This document shows positions 47,172-58,060 of a stretch of 64,000 bases of DNA, piece after piece (the stretch's first letter is position 1; every line of letters starts with the position of its first letter). The stretch comes from Persicaria tinctoria (lineage: Eukaryota; Streptophyta; Magnoliopsida; Caryophyllales; Polygonaceae). Under the pieces are notes generated by a model. It saw nothing but the letters and a program-made list of their open reading frames with translations. It was not told where the DNA came from and did no database searches. Position numbers and translations under genes: made by a program. The stretch covers positions 25,577,688-25,641,687 of the forward strand of contig JBANSL010000013.1 of NCBI GenBank assembly GCA_037127255.1, given 5' to 3'.

Positions 47172-47405
47172 GACCATCCACAATTATTGTGTGTAAATGA
47201 ATATTTTTTAGACAATTTTTAACTCCATTGATTGTTTTGGGTGTGTGCAAATTTACATTTGAGCATGTGCAAAAACTTTTACAAAAAGCAAGACAATTTC
47301 ATTAGTTGATTTATTTATGATTTTATTTTTCTTTTTGTTTTAAATGAATTATATTTGAATGATGTGTAAATTTCTAAATTTTATCAAAAACCATTGTGGA
47401 TGATC
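47172..47405. mobile_element. Tourist-like MITE
   Basis: TIRs GACCATCCACAAT (47172-47184) and ATTGTGGATGATC (47393-47405) agree at 12 of 13 positions. They are flanked by TTA on both sides (47169-47171, 47406-47408), as in PIF/Harbinger-derived MITEs. 234 bp, AT-rich, related to 27547-27815. Confidence 0.8.
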
Positions 47406-48195
47406 TTATAGTTTAAGATATACAGATAAAAAAATTAATCATTACCCTTTTCTCTTGATTTTTTCATATAAAATTGGTTTTGTTTCCCCTCTTTCAAATA
47501 TCACTCATTTAAACAAGGGATAACCATATTTTCTATATTTTTATAATCATTACTCTTTCTATTTTATTTTTCATAAAAACTAGCATTATTCTCGTATATT
47601 GACTCACAAAACTTATATATAATAACTTTTTTATACAAAATTTGGTTATATTCCGTTTATCTTACATGATTTTATGCTAGCCCTAAATACATTGGATGGT
47701 AGCAACTAGCAAAGGAATTGAACAAGTTGATAACTCACGCCAACTTGAATGAATAGAAATTAAAGACCATCAAAAAAAAAAAAAAAAAAAAAAGGAAGAA
47801 ATTAAAGACTACATCTGAAGGTAAGTAGATACATTGGATATGTCATGTATCTCATATTTAATGAGTTACAGGTGAAATCCCACTTGCTGCAACTTTTATT
47901 AGTTCAAGTTGTTCAATAGAAATTTCAGCTGAAATCTCCTACCCAATTGATCCTATATGTATAGTCTTTAGACAATAGAAATTTAAAACTCGTCTATTGT
48001 CTTTAATGCGGAGTAAGACTAAGTCTTATACTCCTATCTCTGTATGTAGTCTTTAACTTATATTGTCTGAAATTAAAGACTCTAGCCAAATAGAATAATA
48101 GACAGAAAATAATTGGAAAAAAAAAACACGGATGAACATTTGAGTACCTTTAAAAAAAAAAAAAAAACGATTCTCACTATTAAACTCGATATTTA
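47406..48195. other. AT-rich DNA with poly(A) runs
   Basis: No gene seen. A runs at 47772-47793 and 48152-48167. Confidence 0.5.
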
Positions 48196-50379
48196 TCTAT
48201 TACTATTATAAAACTAGAAGCATTTCTCACCTACGTGGCTTCACCAGAAAGCTCTGTTCCACATGTCATCCTCTAAATGAATCAACATCCCCCACTATTT
48301 TTTACATTTTCATGTGGACCACTAATATATATGCACATCATTAGTTTTTGTCACGTCTTAGTAACCACCACCTCCACTAACCACCATTTGCCCCGTCTTA
48401 GTAACCACTACCTCCATTAACCACCCCATTAACTCCACCAAAACATTTCAAAATTTTAAAATGATTTGCCTAGATTAATCAATGAAATTCAACCAATTCC
48501 ATACTAACATAACATTTATTCAATTAATAAAAATAAAATGAATGAGATACTTAATGAATAAAACTTTATGATATCTTTTTTCTACAATTCCTTTCCAAGT
48601 TATCAAAATATAACTAAAAAATATTTTTGAAAATAGGAAAAATTGGTACTTTTAGTATTCAAAATCGTATGACAATAATATAAAATTTTTTGAATATTTT
48701 TTAATGCATTAGCCTATGATATTTATTACAAGAATTGATTACACAAATGTTATTGTATTACAAGAGTGTGATTTCTTGTAAGTGACTCATGACATTGTAT
48801 TACATGAATATTATTGTATTACATGAATGATTACATGAATATTATTTAAGAGTAACGTACGTTACATGTAACCTAGAAAATTCTTGAAGTGGTACCCTAG
48901 AAAATTCTCCATTAATAATAATCCCTTCATCCACCAATCCGTATACAGTAATCTAATTGGGTAGTTTTTAAAAGGATAAAGTTTGTTAAAATATCTTCAT
49001 CCACCAATCCTTTTAAAAATGGATAAAAAAAAATTTAGGATAAAATTTGATTTGTTAAAAATATCTTCATCATCAATCATTTTAAAAAAAGATAAAAATT
49101 GAAATGGATAAAAAATGATTTTAAGGGTAAATAAGTAATATCCATCTTAAAAAAAGTACAATTACCTAAAACAAAATTAAAAGAGTACAATTACTTAAAA
49201 AAAAGTTGAAAAAGGGTATACTTCACCCATTTTCTCTATTTATTTTTGTTAATGCTATAAAAAATATATATACAATGTCATAAAATTTTGTTAAATTATT
49301 TTACCTTTTTTGGTTAAATTTTGGTTAATATATTATTATACCTTTTGCATAAAGAGAAATGTACTCTATGGTGGGCTAACTGGACGGTTGTTCGCCCAAC
49401 CAATTTTTTTTTAAGTAAAAATTATGAACCTAAACCTAATGGTTAAGTTGTCTATTAATCTTGGATCATTTAATCACTAACATTACACAATTATATAATA
49501 ATACAAATTAATACGAATATACAAATCAAAAATAAGTTCGAAACGATGATATAGCTTTACTCAAGCATGAAGATGTTGTATATTCTCTTTTTTAATCTAT
49601 TTTTTATTATTTAAATTAATACGAATTATAACAACACTAATGCTATATATATAGGTAAAAGTTCAAATGAAAATGGGGCTTAAGATGAAAAATTTGCTTA
49701 AAGTGAAAATGGTCCAATTTGAAGGTAAATTGGCCTAATTTAAAGGTAAATGGGCCTAATTTAATGAGTAATAGATAAATGGGCCTAGTTAATGTGTAAA
49801 TGAGCCTAATTTTATGGGGTAAATGGATAAATGGGTAAATGACCCTAAATATGAGATAAATGTCACCACTTCTCCCATACTTTCTATTTCTACCAATATT
49901 GCCCTTATTTCAATTATAAAAATTACATATTTTAGCCCGTAATTTTTATTTGAAATAATATTATAAGGTGCATCTACAAGATTACAAAATGCAACAAAGT
50001 ATGCTACATCACATTTTTTGTCTTTATTTTAAAAAGTGAAAAATATGAGATTACAAAATATAAAGTAAACAAATAATACAATAAATATTATTATTTATAA
50101 ATGTGCATTTTCCTAATGTAAAGTAAGTTTTCTACCAAATATTTTCTTTATGGGTTGCTATTTTTATGGCGGTTTTGTACTTTGATGCGACATGCGTCAT
50201 TAAAAGCCTTTTAGTACAAAAATAGTATAACGATGTGTCCATGCACAAGGGTTCGAGTTCAAAATCCCGCATAGGCTATTTATGGTTGTCTTTTTGTGTT
50301 CCCGTTCATGAATAAGATTATAAAGTGCAATAATAAAATGATAATGTGCACAAATAAGATGAAATAATGCGTATATAAC

Positions 50380-51060
50380 ATTATGGTGTGCAAATATAAC
50401 ATTATGGTGTGCAAGTATAACACTATGTTTTGCAAATGTAACATTATGTTGTGCATATCTAATAATATAATGTTACATTGTGCACATATAATGTTATGTT
50501 GTGCGAATATAACATTATATTGTGCAAATATAACTTTAATTTGTGCAAATATAACACTATGTTTTGCAAATGTAACATTATGTTGTGCATATCTAATAAT
50601 ATAATGTTACGTTGTGCAAATATAATATTATGTTGTGCAAATATAACATTATATTGTGCAAATATAACTTTAAGTTGTGCAAATATAACACTATGTTTTG
50701 CAAATGTAACATTATGTTGTGCATATCTAATAATATAATGTTACGTTGTGCACATATAATATTATGTTGTGCGAATATAACATTATATTGTGCAAATATA
50801 ACTTTAAGTTGTGCAAATATAATACTATGTTTTGCAAATGTAACATTATGTTGTGCATATCTAATAATATAATGTTACGTTGTGCACATATAATATTATG
50901 TTGTGCGAATATAACATTATATTGTGCAAATATAACTTTAAGTTGTGCAAATATAACACTATGTTTTGCAAATGTAACATTATGTTGTGCATATCTAATA
51001 ATATAATGTTACGTTGTGCACATATAATATTATGTTGTGCGAATATAACATTATATTGTG
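50380..51060. repeat. 134-bp higher-order tandem repeat array
   Basis: About five units of 134 bp (equivalent points at 50478, 50612, 50746, 50880). Each is made of six to seven 18-21-bp monomers of the type TTGTGCAAATATAACATTA, with fixed variants (TTTTGCAAATG, GTGCATATCTAATAATA, GTGCGAATA). The repeating 86-aa frames over it are shadows of the array. It ends abruptly at about 51060. Confidence 0.95.
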
Positions 51061-51572
51061 ATTAAAGGTTTAGTTGTCTGTAGTTTATGATTTGTCTTTT
51101 TATCCAGCATTTTTATGATCCTAAGGTCGTGGAAACACGTCCTAGATCGGTGTTGAATCCATTCACAAAATGACAAAAATCACCAAACCGAATTCAACAC
51201 TGATCTAGAAAACATCTTCAGTCTTCACAAATCCTCTTCACAGAACCTCGTCATCCATACTTATATCTCTCCCATATATCACCAGATTATGTCAAGATTG
51301 CCACATAAGGCAACAAGCTGGTGATGTAAGAATCACGACAGTGAGTGCACAAGGATAAACAGCAAGATTTGAAAATATTAGAGGTACATTGCAAGAAGAT
51401 TTGTTAACCAGTAATCTCTATGAGAATACATGTTTTTCCTTGTGACATGAACATACAGAATCGAGAACATTCATTGCAGAGCAAAGTATCTAATAACAAA
51501 GCCAGCTTCAAACTTGAGCTTGAGGATAACATTGGTGATGGTAGAACATCAGTTAGAGGCTAAAGAATCTGC
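51061..51572. other. 3' flank/UTR of DSS1
   Basis: No open frame. It contains a short inverted pair around 51150-51205 (TAGATCGGTGTTGAATCC and GAATTCAACACTGATCTAG) forming a near-perfect stem-loop. It probably includes the 3' UTR of the DSS1 gene. Confidence 0.5.
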
Positions 51573-52595
51573 TCATTTCTTCTCAGAGCCAGCATTGTTC
51601 TCCAGCTCCCTCTTCAGTTGAAATGAGAAGTCGTCATTCACGTCATCATCATCCCAGTCATCTTCCCATTGCTGGATAACTTCCTTCCCCTCCTCCTTGT
51701 TGTCCCACTCTGTCAGAAAGATATGTGTAGGTAACATCCAAAGATTTAAATAGAAGAATCCAATAAAAGAGAGTCCAGTCGTTGAGCATAACGGCTCATT
51801 CCAAAAACATTGCTTAAATCACAGGATGCAATTGGAATGAATATTAACAGCTTTGTACTATAGCCCTTTGCACGAATACGAAAAACAAAAGAACTGCAAG
51901 ATGGAAATCATCCTATATAAAATAGCATGGCAGAAACTAAAACTACATGAAGTTGCCATGTAAAACAACTATATTTTCTTTTTCTTCGTTCTTTTTTGGT
52001 TTGAACACAACAACAACATAAAGTTTAGGAGGATATATGTGCCATACGAGACAAGGGTTCAAGAAAAAGAATAACTTTGACATTGAAATAGACCTGAAAT
52101 TGCCCGCTATAGACTACCCTCACACGTCGCAAGTTATAGCAAATCTTTAAAAGATATAATTCCATTCACCATCACAGTAAACCAAGAACAAACAGGAAAG
52201 GAAGTTAAGACATTGCTGAAGAAATTACACGAACTAGAACATGACAAACCAATCTTGTTAGGTCTAAATGTAACCTGATATCGAAAGCCTCCGTATCCGG
52301 TGACAATTAGCGAAGAGAGAAGAGCAAGAATTGCTATGTGCATAGTTTAATTTTCTACCTTGCCAATGTCTCAAACAAAATCTAGATTCTAGACAGTAAG
52401 CTATGCAAATATAAGTCATATGCGCAATACAATTTTAAGAATTTATGAACTACACTAAACAAAGAGTAACACATAAGACAAGGCCTGCAACAAACCTTGG
52501 CCGATTTCGAACTCTTCAAATTCGTCGTCATTGTCAAACAAATCCATCTTAGCTTCCTCAGTAGCAGGTTTGGTTGGTTCGTTCGTCGTCGCCAT
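51573..52595 (-). CDS. DSS1: DSS1/SEM1 26S proteasome subunit, two exons
   Basis: Exon 1 is 52496-52595 and exon 2 is 51573-51709 (minus strand). The 786-bp intron has GT and AG ends and splits a Glu codon. The protein is 78 residues. It is very acidic, with DLFDNDDEFEEFEIGQ (residues 18-33) and the conserved Trp/Asp block QQWEDDWDDDDVNDDFS, ending LKRELENNAGSEKK. This is the full pattern of DSS1/SEM1/Rpn15, a small disordered subunit of the 26S proteasome lid that also serves BRCA2 and the TREX-2 mRNA-export complex. The length is normal for plants (about 75). The coding sequence is intact, so the gene may be expressed. It lies wholly inside the long-TIR element, which raises the question of whether this is the ancestral locus or a transposed copy. 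Confidence 0.95.
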
Positions 52596-53170
52596 TCTCT
52601 AAATCTTCCGTCACTGATTAATCTTGCAAACGAAAACGATCACAGCGTAATTCGATTATGTGACCAAATTCACATCACATGGCAACAAATTCAATGAAAT
52701 TTCAACCAAAACTTCACAAACATAGCAGATACGAGAACAAAATTCGGACTCAGGAACTACAGTCAGCACACTCGCAAAAACCCTATTCTGACAAAAGTGG
52801 AAGGAGAGGGAAGAGGTCAAATACCTGGTAGAGTATTGCTGGTCGGCGACAGACTGGTCGAGCAATTAGCAGACGGGGAAACGCGAGCGTACACCCGACA
52901 ACGGTAGATGGAGGCGGCGGTGTGGGTGTGGCCGGAGATAGTGGCGGCGGTGGCGAGATCCCCCGACAGAGATGACCAGAGACGGGGACAACCGGCGAGG
53001 GGATGACCGGTGCGGCAGCGAATCCTCTAGAACAGATCAAAGAGAGAAGAGCGGATTTTATTGGAAGAGACGAGGGAACATAGCGAACAGAGAGGAGAGC
53101 GAATCTGATTGGGAGGAGAGAGGGCGAAGAGACGAGCGAACAGATGAATTTTTTTATTTTTTTTAAATCA
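52596..53170 (-). promoter_or_regulatory. 5' region of DSS1
   Basis: Upstream (minus strand) of the DSS1 start. Positions 52850-53030 are G/C-rich and purine-biased, unlike the AT-rich surroundings, and CCAG|GTATTTG (about 52825) could be the donor of a 5'-UTR intron. The small frames here are not supported. No clear TATA box was identified. Confidence 0.4.
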
Positions 53171-53237
53171 GGTCCGTTTTCACTTTAAACATTATTTTCA
53201 TATTAAGCCCCATTTTAACTTTAACCTCATATATATA

Positions 53238-53623
53238 GGGATTGACTCCGGTGAAAACCTCAAATTGTGGTAAAAACTCGTGATGACTACTTTATAGCTT
53301 GATTTATTTGAAACTCGTGCTAAAAACCTCAATCACACGGTGACTTTACAACTCGGTTCAACCTAAAAACCGTGCTAAAAACTTCAATTTTAAAATAACA
53401 CATGACTTTATAGTTCGGTCAAACCTAAAAAGCGTGCTAAAAAACTCATGCTTTAAAATTACATAGTGACTTTATAGCTCGGTTTTATTCAAAACCGGGG
53501 TAAAATTTATGACTTTATAGATCAGTTCTATTCATAACCGGGCTATATAGCAAGTGAACCGGGATAAAAAGCCGGTCCTCACGGGTTTTTACCGCAATTT
53601 TGGTTTTCACCGGAGCGCACCCT
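53238..53623. mobile_element. 386-bp MITE with 23-bp TIRs
   Basis: The left end GGGATTGACTCCGGTGAAAACC and the right end GGTTTTCACCGGAGCGCACCC are inverted, with the core CTCCGGTGAAAACC identical. Both sides are TA repeats. The interior is four to five diverged units of about 63 bp (GACTTTATAGCTCGGTT...AAAACCGTGCTAAAAA). The same ends occur at 35006 and 45291. Confidence 0.8.

Positions 53624-53629
<6 letters not shown>

Positions 53630-53652
<23 letters not shown>
53630..53652. repeat. (TA)n microsatellite
   Basis: Directly right of the MITE; 53653-53944 is AT-rich with no gene. Confidence 0.8.
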
Positions 53653-53656
<4 letters not shown>

Positions 53657-54088
53657 GTAAAATTTTATTCAATTATTTTACCTTTTACCATCAAATTTTG
53701 GTCAATATATTATTCTAGAACATCAAATTGAATATAATATATTTACATATAAATATGCACCATCTTAATTTGATGATAAAATTTGAGAATATAAATATGT
53801 ATATAATTCTATATAAAATATATCATGCCGTAAAATTTAAGTCAATTATTTAACCTTACGACCAAATTGAATATAATATATTTAAATATAAATATGTCAT
53901 TAAATTTGGTGATGTAATTAAATATTATTTTGTTTATTAAGAAACCGCACAACGGGCGGGTACTGAATACTAGATTTGTAATAAAGAACCAACCCCAATT
54001 CCCCTCACCCGCTCGTTTCATCTTTTCGCTCGAAGCTCATCTCCTCTCCGAATTTCAAATCCAATAAATAAAATTATGTCGTAATTAC

Positions 54089-54214
54089 TGTAGGATTATA
54101 GAATTGATATAAAGTCCTCCTTGGGGTTTCCATTCATTGATATAACATATATATAGGTTACAAAGGTATTGGGCCTTAATGGGCTTTTAGCCCACTATAC
54201 AATATTAAGACTTA
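54089..54214 (-). repeat. 3' LTR of the small-LTR Copia
   Basis: Follows a polypurine-like GGGGG (54225-54233 region, minus strand) about 12 bases away; matches 58061-58189. Confidence 0.85.
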
Positions 54215-54223
54215 TGTAATCTA

Positions 54224-56237
54224 TCAAACCCCCGCAGTCGAAACTGGAGGGGGTCGTACAGTGAGACTGGAGCGAAAATCAATGAACAACTGTCTAGGTA
54301 AACCCTTGGTGAATATATCAGCGTACTGATACGAGGACGGGACATGTAGAACGCGGGCATGTCCTATGGCAACCTTGTCCTTGACGAAGTGGAGATCAAG
54401 CTCAATGTGCTTCGTGCGTTGATGCTGGACGGGGTTGCTAGCCAAATAGACGGCAGAGATGTTATCAGTGTAGACCAGAGTGGCCTTCATAAGAGGGAAA
54501 CGGAGCTCAAGCAGGAGATTGCGGAGCCAAGAGCACTCGGAGACAACGTTGGCAACGCCCCTGTATTCGGCCTCAGCGCTGGAGCGAGACACGACAGACT
54601 GACGCTTGGCCGACCACGACACAAGAGTGTCGTTGAGGAAGACACAGTAACCAGACGTGGAGCGACGTGTGTCAGGACAACCACCCCAATCCGCATCAGT
54701 GTAAGCAACAAGGTCAAGCTTAGAGGAAGGAGTGATCGTGGTGCCGAGCTCGAGTGTGCCGCTGATGTACCAAATGATCCGCTTTAAGGCATGAAAGTGG
54801 GGTTCCCTGGGTGCATGCATGAACAAGCAGATCTGCTGAACGGCGTAACTGATATCAGGTCTAGTGAAGGTGAGATACTGAAGAGCACCAGCAAGGCTCC
54901 TGTACAATGTCGGATCATCAACCAAAGGACCAGAGTGAGCGCTGAGCTTGTTGGATGTATCGACAGGGGTGGCGGTAGCATTGCAGTTACTCATCTTAGC
55001 CCGAGCAACAATCTCAGCAGCATACTTACTCTGTGAAAGGAATAGCCCAGACGCATGTCGTTGAACAGCAACTCCCAAGAAGTAAGACAACTGACCCAAA
55101 TCTGACATAGCGCATTCAGCACTCAATTGTGAAATAATCGACGTCCGAAGAGCATCAGAAGAGGCGGTGAGAATGATGTCGTCAACATACAGTAACAGAA
55201 ATGCCATGTCGGAGCCTCTGCGATAGATGAACAAGGATGAATCCGAGCGGCTGCCAATGAAACCCAAGCGGAGCAGATGAGAAGCAAAGCGCTGGAACCA
55301 AGCTCGCGGAGCCTGTTTCAGACCATACAGAGAGCGCTTCAGGAGACAGACGTGCTTGGGACGATCAGCATCAGTAAATCCCGGCGGCTGAAACATGTAG
55401 ACTGTCTCATTCAGGTGACCATGCAGAAAAGCGTTCTTGACATCCAGCTGATGAATGGCCCATTTGCGCGACAGAGCTAAGCTCAATACCACTCGGATAA
55501 TGGCAGGCTTGACCACGGGGCTGAAGGTCTCATCACAATCAATACCTACCTGCTGAGATCGACCGTTGACGACAAGACGTGCTTTATAGCGCTCCAACGT
55601 CCCATCAGAGCGGAACTTGTGACGGAAGAGCCACATACAGCGAACGACGTTCGCCGCTGGAGGGCGAGGGACAAGAACCCAAGTACCATTCTTTGTAAGG
55701 GCCCTGTATTCGTCGAGCATAGCCGCCTGCCAATTCGGGTTGAGGAGGGCTGTTTTGTGGGAGGTGGGGATGGGGGACAGGGAGGTCGAGGTGGAGGAAG
55801 GGGTTGAGTGGGAGTCGGGAGGGACGGGGGCAAGGGGGGCGGAGCGGGGTTGATTTGCGGCGGGCGCCGCAAGGGGTGCTGCGGGCGCCTCCAGTGTGTG
55901 GGACAGAGGGTAGGGATGGTTTAGTTGATTGGCGGCGGGCGCCGCAAGGGGTGCGGCGGGAGCCGCAAGGGGTGCTGCAGGCGCCGCAAGGTGTGCTGCG
56001 GGCGCCGCCAGTGTGTGGGACGGAGGGTAAGGATGGTTTAGTTGATTGGCTGCGGGCGCCGCATTTTGCGGCGGGCGCAGCATTACAATATGGCGATCCG
56101 ACGGAGGGATGTAGGCATGGTGTTGAGCGGCGGGGTGATGTGTGGTGGTCATTGAGACGATTTGACGGGGTCGGAAGACACTAGAGACGCTGCGGGTGTG
56201 TGGTCTGGTGGGGGGTGGTGGTGGGGGGGGGGGGGGA
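54224..56237 (-). pseudogene. pol: Copia reverse transcriptase and RNase H (second part of a frameshifted pol)
   Basis: Long open frame after the frameshift near 56223-56236. It starts in Pro- and Ala/Pro-rich linker sequence with repeats of AAPAAPLAAP (about 55855-56090). RT begins at NPNWQAAMLDEYRAL, with KARLVVNGRSQQVGID, QLDVKNAFLHGHLNE, LKQAPRAWFQRF and the catalytic LLYVDDIILTAS. RNase H has YTDADWGGCPDTRRSTSG, SRSSAEAEYRGVA and YTDNISAVYLASNPV, ending ADIFTKGLP. All core motifs are intact, which indicates a young copy. The homopolymer shift and the missing gag prevent autonomy. Confidence 0.93.
55855..56090. repeat. GC-rich minisatellite encoding Ala/Pro repeats
   Basis: Units GGCGCCGCAAGGGGTGC(T/G)GC(G/A)G and a longer unit (TGTGGGACGGAGGGTAAGG...GTTTAGTTGATTGGC) are repeated inside the Copia pol linker between integrase and RT. 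The minus-strand product has LAAPAAPLAAP-type repeats. Confidence 0.9.
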
Positions 56238-57839
56238 GGCAGGAGCATCGGGAGAGCTCTGGGGAAGAAGAAAATGCGGGAATGGTGACTCAGACTCTGA
56301 CGGAGACACGGTGGGTGTGGGAGACGCAAAGGGGAATCGCGACTCATCAAAGGTGACATGGCGAGAGAGAATGATCTTGTGGGTCTTGATATCGAGGCAG
56401 ATGTAACCGCGATGATCAGACGGGTAGCCAAGAAAGACACAAGGGGTGGAGCGTGGGTGAAGCTTGTGAGGGGCGGTGGATGATTCATTTGGAAAACACA
56501 AGCATCCAAAGGTACGAAGGTGATCATACCTGGGTAAAGTGAAATACAGTGCCTGAAATGGTGATCGATGGTGGAGGGTGGTGGAAGGTAGGATGTTTAG
56601 GAGGTAGCACGTGGTGGCTAAGGCATAAGGCCAAAAGTGAGGGGGAATGGATGCGTGGAAGAGGAGAGTGCGCATCATATTGGTAATGGTTCGGATGATT
56701 CGTTCGGCCTTGCCATTTTGTTGGGAGGTGTAGGGGCAGGACAAGCGATAGGAGATCCCATTGGTATTGAAGAAAGTGTGAAAATCTTTGTTGTCAAATT
56801 CGCGGACATTGTCACATTGAAAGCACTTGATAGAGGTGTGAAACTGTGTTTTGATGTAAGCGTGGAATTTGGCAAAGATAGGAAACACTTGAGATTTAAA
56901 GTGCAAAGGGAAAACCCATAAGAAATGTGTATAATCATCCAGAAACAACAGGTAATACTTATGACCCTCCTTGCTAGGCACAGGAGATGTCCAAATATCA
57001 CTATGAATAATATCAAAAGGTGCAAAAGTAGTGTTTAAAGAACGCTGAAAAGGAAGTCTGGCATGCTTGCCTAACTGACAAGAAGAACATAAACTAGAGC
57101 GATGCTCTTTACGACATTGGACAAGACTCTTAGAACGAAGTAAATCTAAAACTGCAGGACTGGGATGACCAAGGCGTGCATGCCAAAGGCTGGATGATGA
57201 TGCCGAGAGGGCGACCGGACACGACTGACTGGACGCGGGAGGTGGTGTGATAGGGTAGTGCTCCCCGGTGCTGTTACATCTCATTCGAGTAACCCCCGTA
57301 GTAAGATCGTTCACAGAGAAACCATAGGGATCAAACGTAAGGGAAACGTTGTTGTCAGTAGTGAACCGACGGACAGAGATAAGGTTTTTGACAATCTTTG
57401 GGGCAATGAGGACATCGTTAAGGTGTAGTGGGTGGGTTGGGGTCTGTAATGTGGCGTGACCAATCCCCGAAGTAGCAAGACGACCACCATTTCCGACGAT
57501 AATAGAGTGTGCAGGACCCTTAAAAGAAAGAGAGGAGAGGTTACCTGAGGAATTCGTCATGTGGGAGGTGGCACCAGTGTCCATGTACCAAGAAGAGTCT
57601 GAAGGTGTCGTCATGTGGGAGGAGAAGGCGTGATGCCCATCCGGCGGAACAACGCGATGATCAGACGATGTCAGATAGGCCCGAGGTCGCGGGGCAGGAG
57701 AGCCGGAGTGTAGCCAATGAGGGTTGAAGCCAGGCACCAGGGACCATCGAGGGGCAGCGGTCAAAGGAGGAGGGCCGCGAGTGACGCGGTGGCCGCTGCG
57801 GATGTGGATGCCGCGGGCGCAGCAGAAAGGGTCGGACAT
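56181..57839 (-). pseudogene. pol: Copia protease and integrase (first part of a frameshifted pol)
   Basis: Open for 552 codons. Residues 1-80 are not recognised gag; no capsid or zinc knuckle is seen. Protease WYMDTGATSHMT is at residues 84-95. The GAG-pre-integrase region is LWHARLGHPSPAVLDLL with CSSCQLGKHARLPF. The integrase catalytic triad is in IHSDIWTSPV, CDNVREFDNKDFH and QQNGKAERIIRTI. The frame ends in a Pro/Thr run at the 14-G tract (56223-56236 on the plus strand), past which the downstream frame continues as RT. Joining requires a one-step shift in the G run, from slippage or sequencing. Confidence 0.92.
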
Positions 57840-58060
57840 TTTTTTTTTTTGCGGAAGGAAGCGAGAGCGAGAGGCGGCGAGAGGGAGAGAGCCGGGCTCG
57901 AGAGCGAGAGCGAGGGGGGGAGGTAGGACGGCGGCGAGGAGGAGCCGTGAGGCGAGGGGAGAGAGAGGCGGCGAGGAGACGACGCCGGCGTCGGTAATAG
58001 GAGGGGTGGGGCGGGAGGATCAAACTAGGGTTCCGTGAGGAATAAAAGGCTGTGATACCA

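Larger units (their letters stand above)
49654..53226. mobile_element. long-TIR (MULE-like) element carrying the DSS1 gene
   Basis: Inverted ends at 49654-49715 and 53171-53226 match over about 56 bp with eight mismatches plus one 6-bp gap. Both start GGTWAAAGTT and contain AAAATGGGGCTTAA and TTTAAAGTGAAAA. Nine-base ATATATATA occurs just outside each end (49645-49653; 53229-53237, two bases away), compatible with the 9-bp duplication of Mutator-like elements but of low complexity. No transposase. It holds a tandem repeat array and one complete host-type gene, so a Pack-MULE-like carrier is the best description. Confidence 0.6.
48196..53973 (+). mobile_element. candidate non-autonomous Helitron containing DSS1
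   Basis: The left end TCTATTACTATTATAAAAC after an A (48195), followed by a CACCTACGTGGC block, is a typical plant Helitron 5' end. The right end has a GC-rich hairpin (CCGCACAACGGGCGG, 53945-53959), a short spacer and CTAG (53970-53973). Helitrons normally end CTRR before T; here the next base is A, a weak point. No Rep/helicase gene is present. The interval encloses the long-TIR element, the DSS1 gene and a MITE. Confidence 0.5.

Noticed and set aside
50240..50275. GGGTTCGAGTTCAAAATCCCGC, tRNA B-box-like
   Set aside because: No matching A box at proper spacing and no cloverleaf; at most a SINE tail.
50383..51065. Series of 73-86 aa Cys/Asn/Ile-rich frames, like a small Cys-rich protein family
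   Set aside because: They restart every 134 bp in shifting phase because the repeat unit is not a multiple of three; they are shadows of the tandem array.
52783..53040. Minus-strand 85-aa Pro-rich frame upstream of DSS1
   Set aside because: Lies in the probable 5' UTR/promoter, biased composition, no domain.
54359..56406. Several plus-strand frames of 60-142 aa opposite the Copia pol
   Set aside because: Antisense shadows of a GC-rich coding region with strong motif support on the minus strand.
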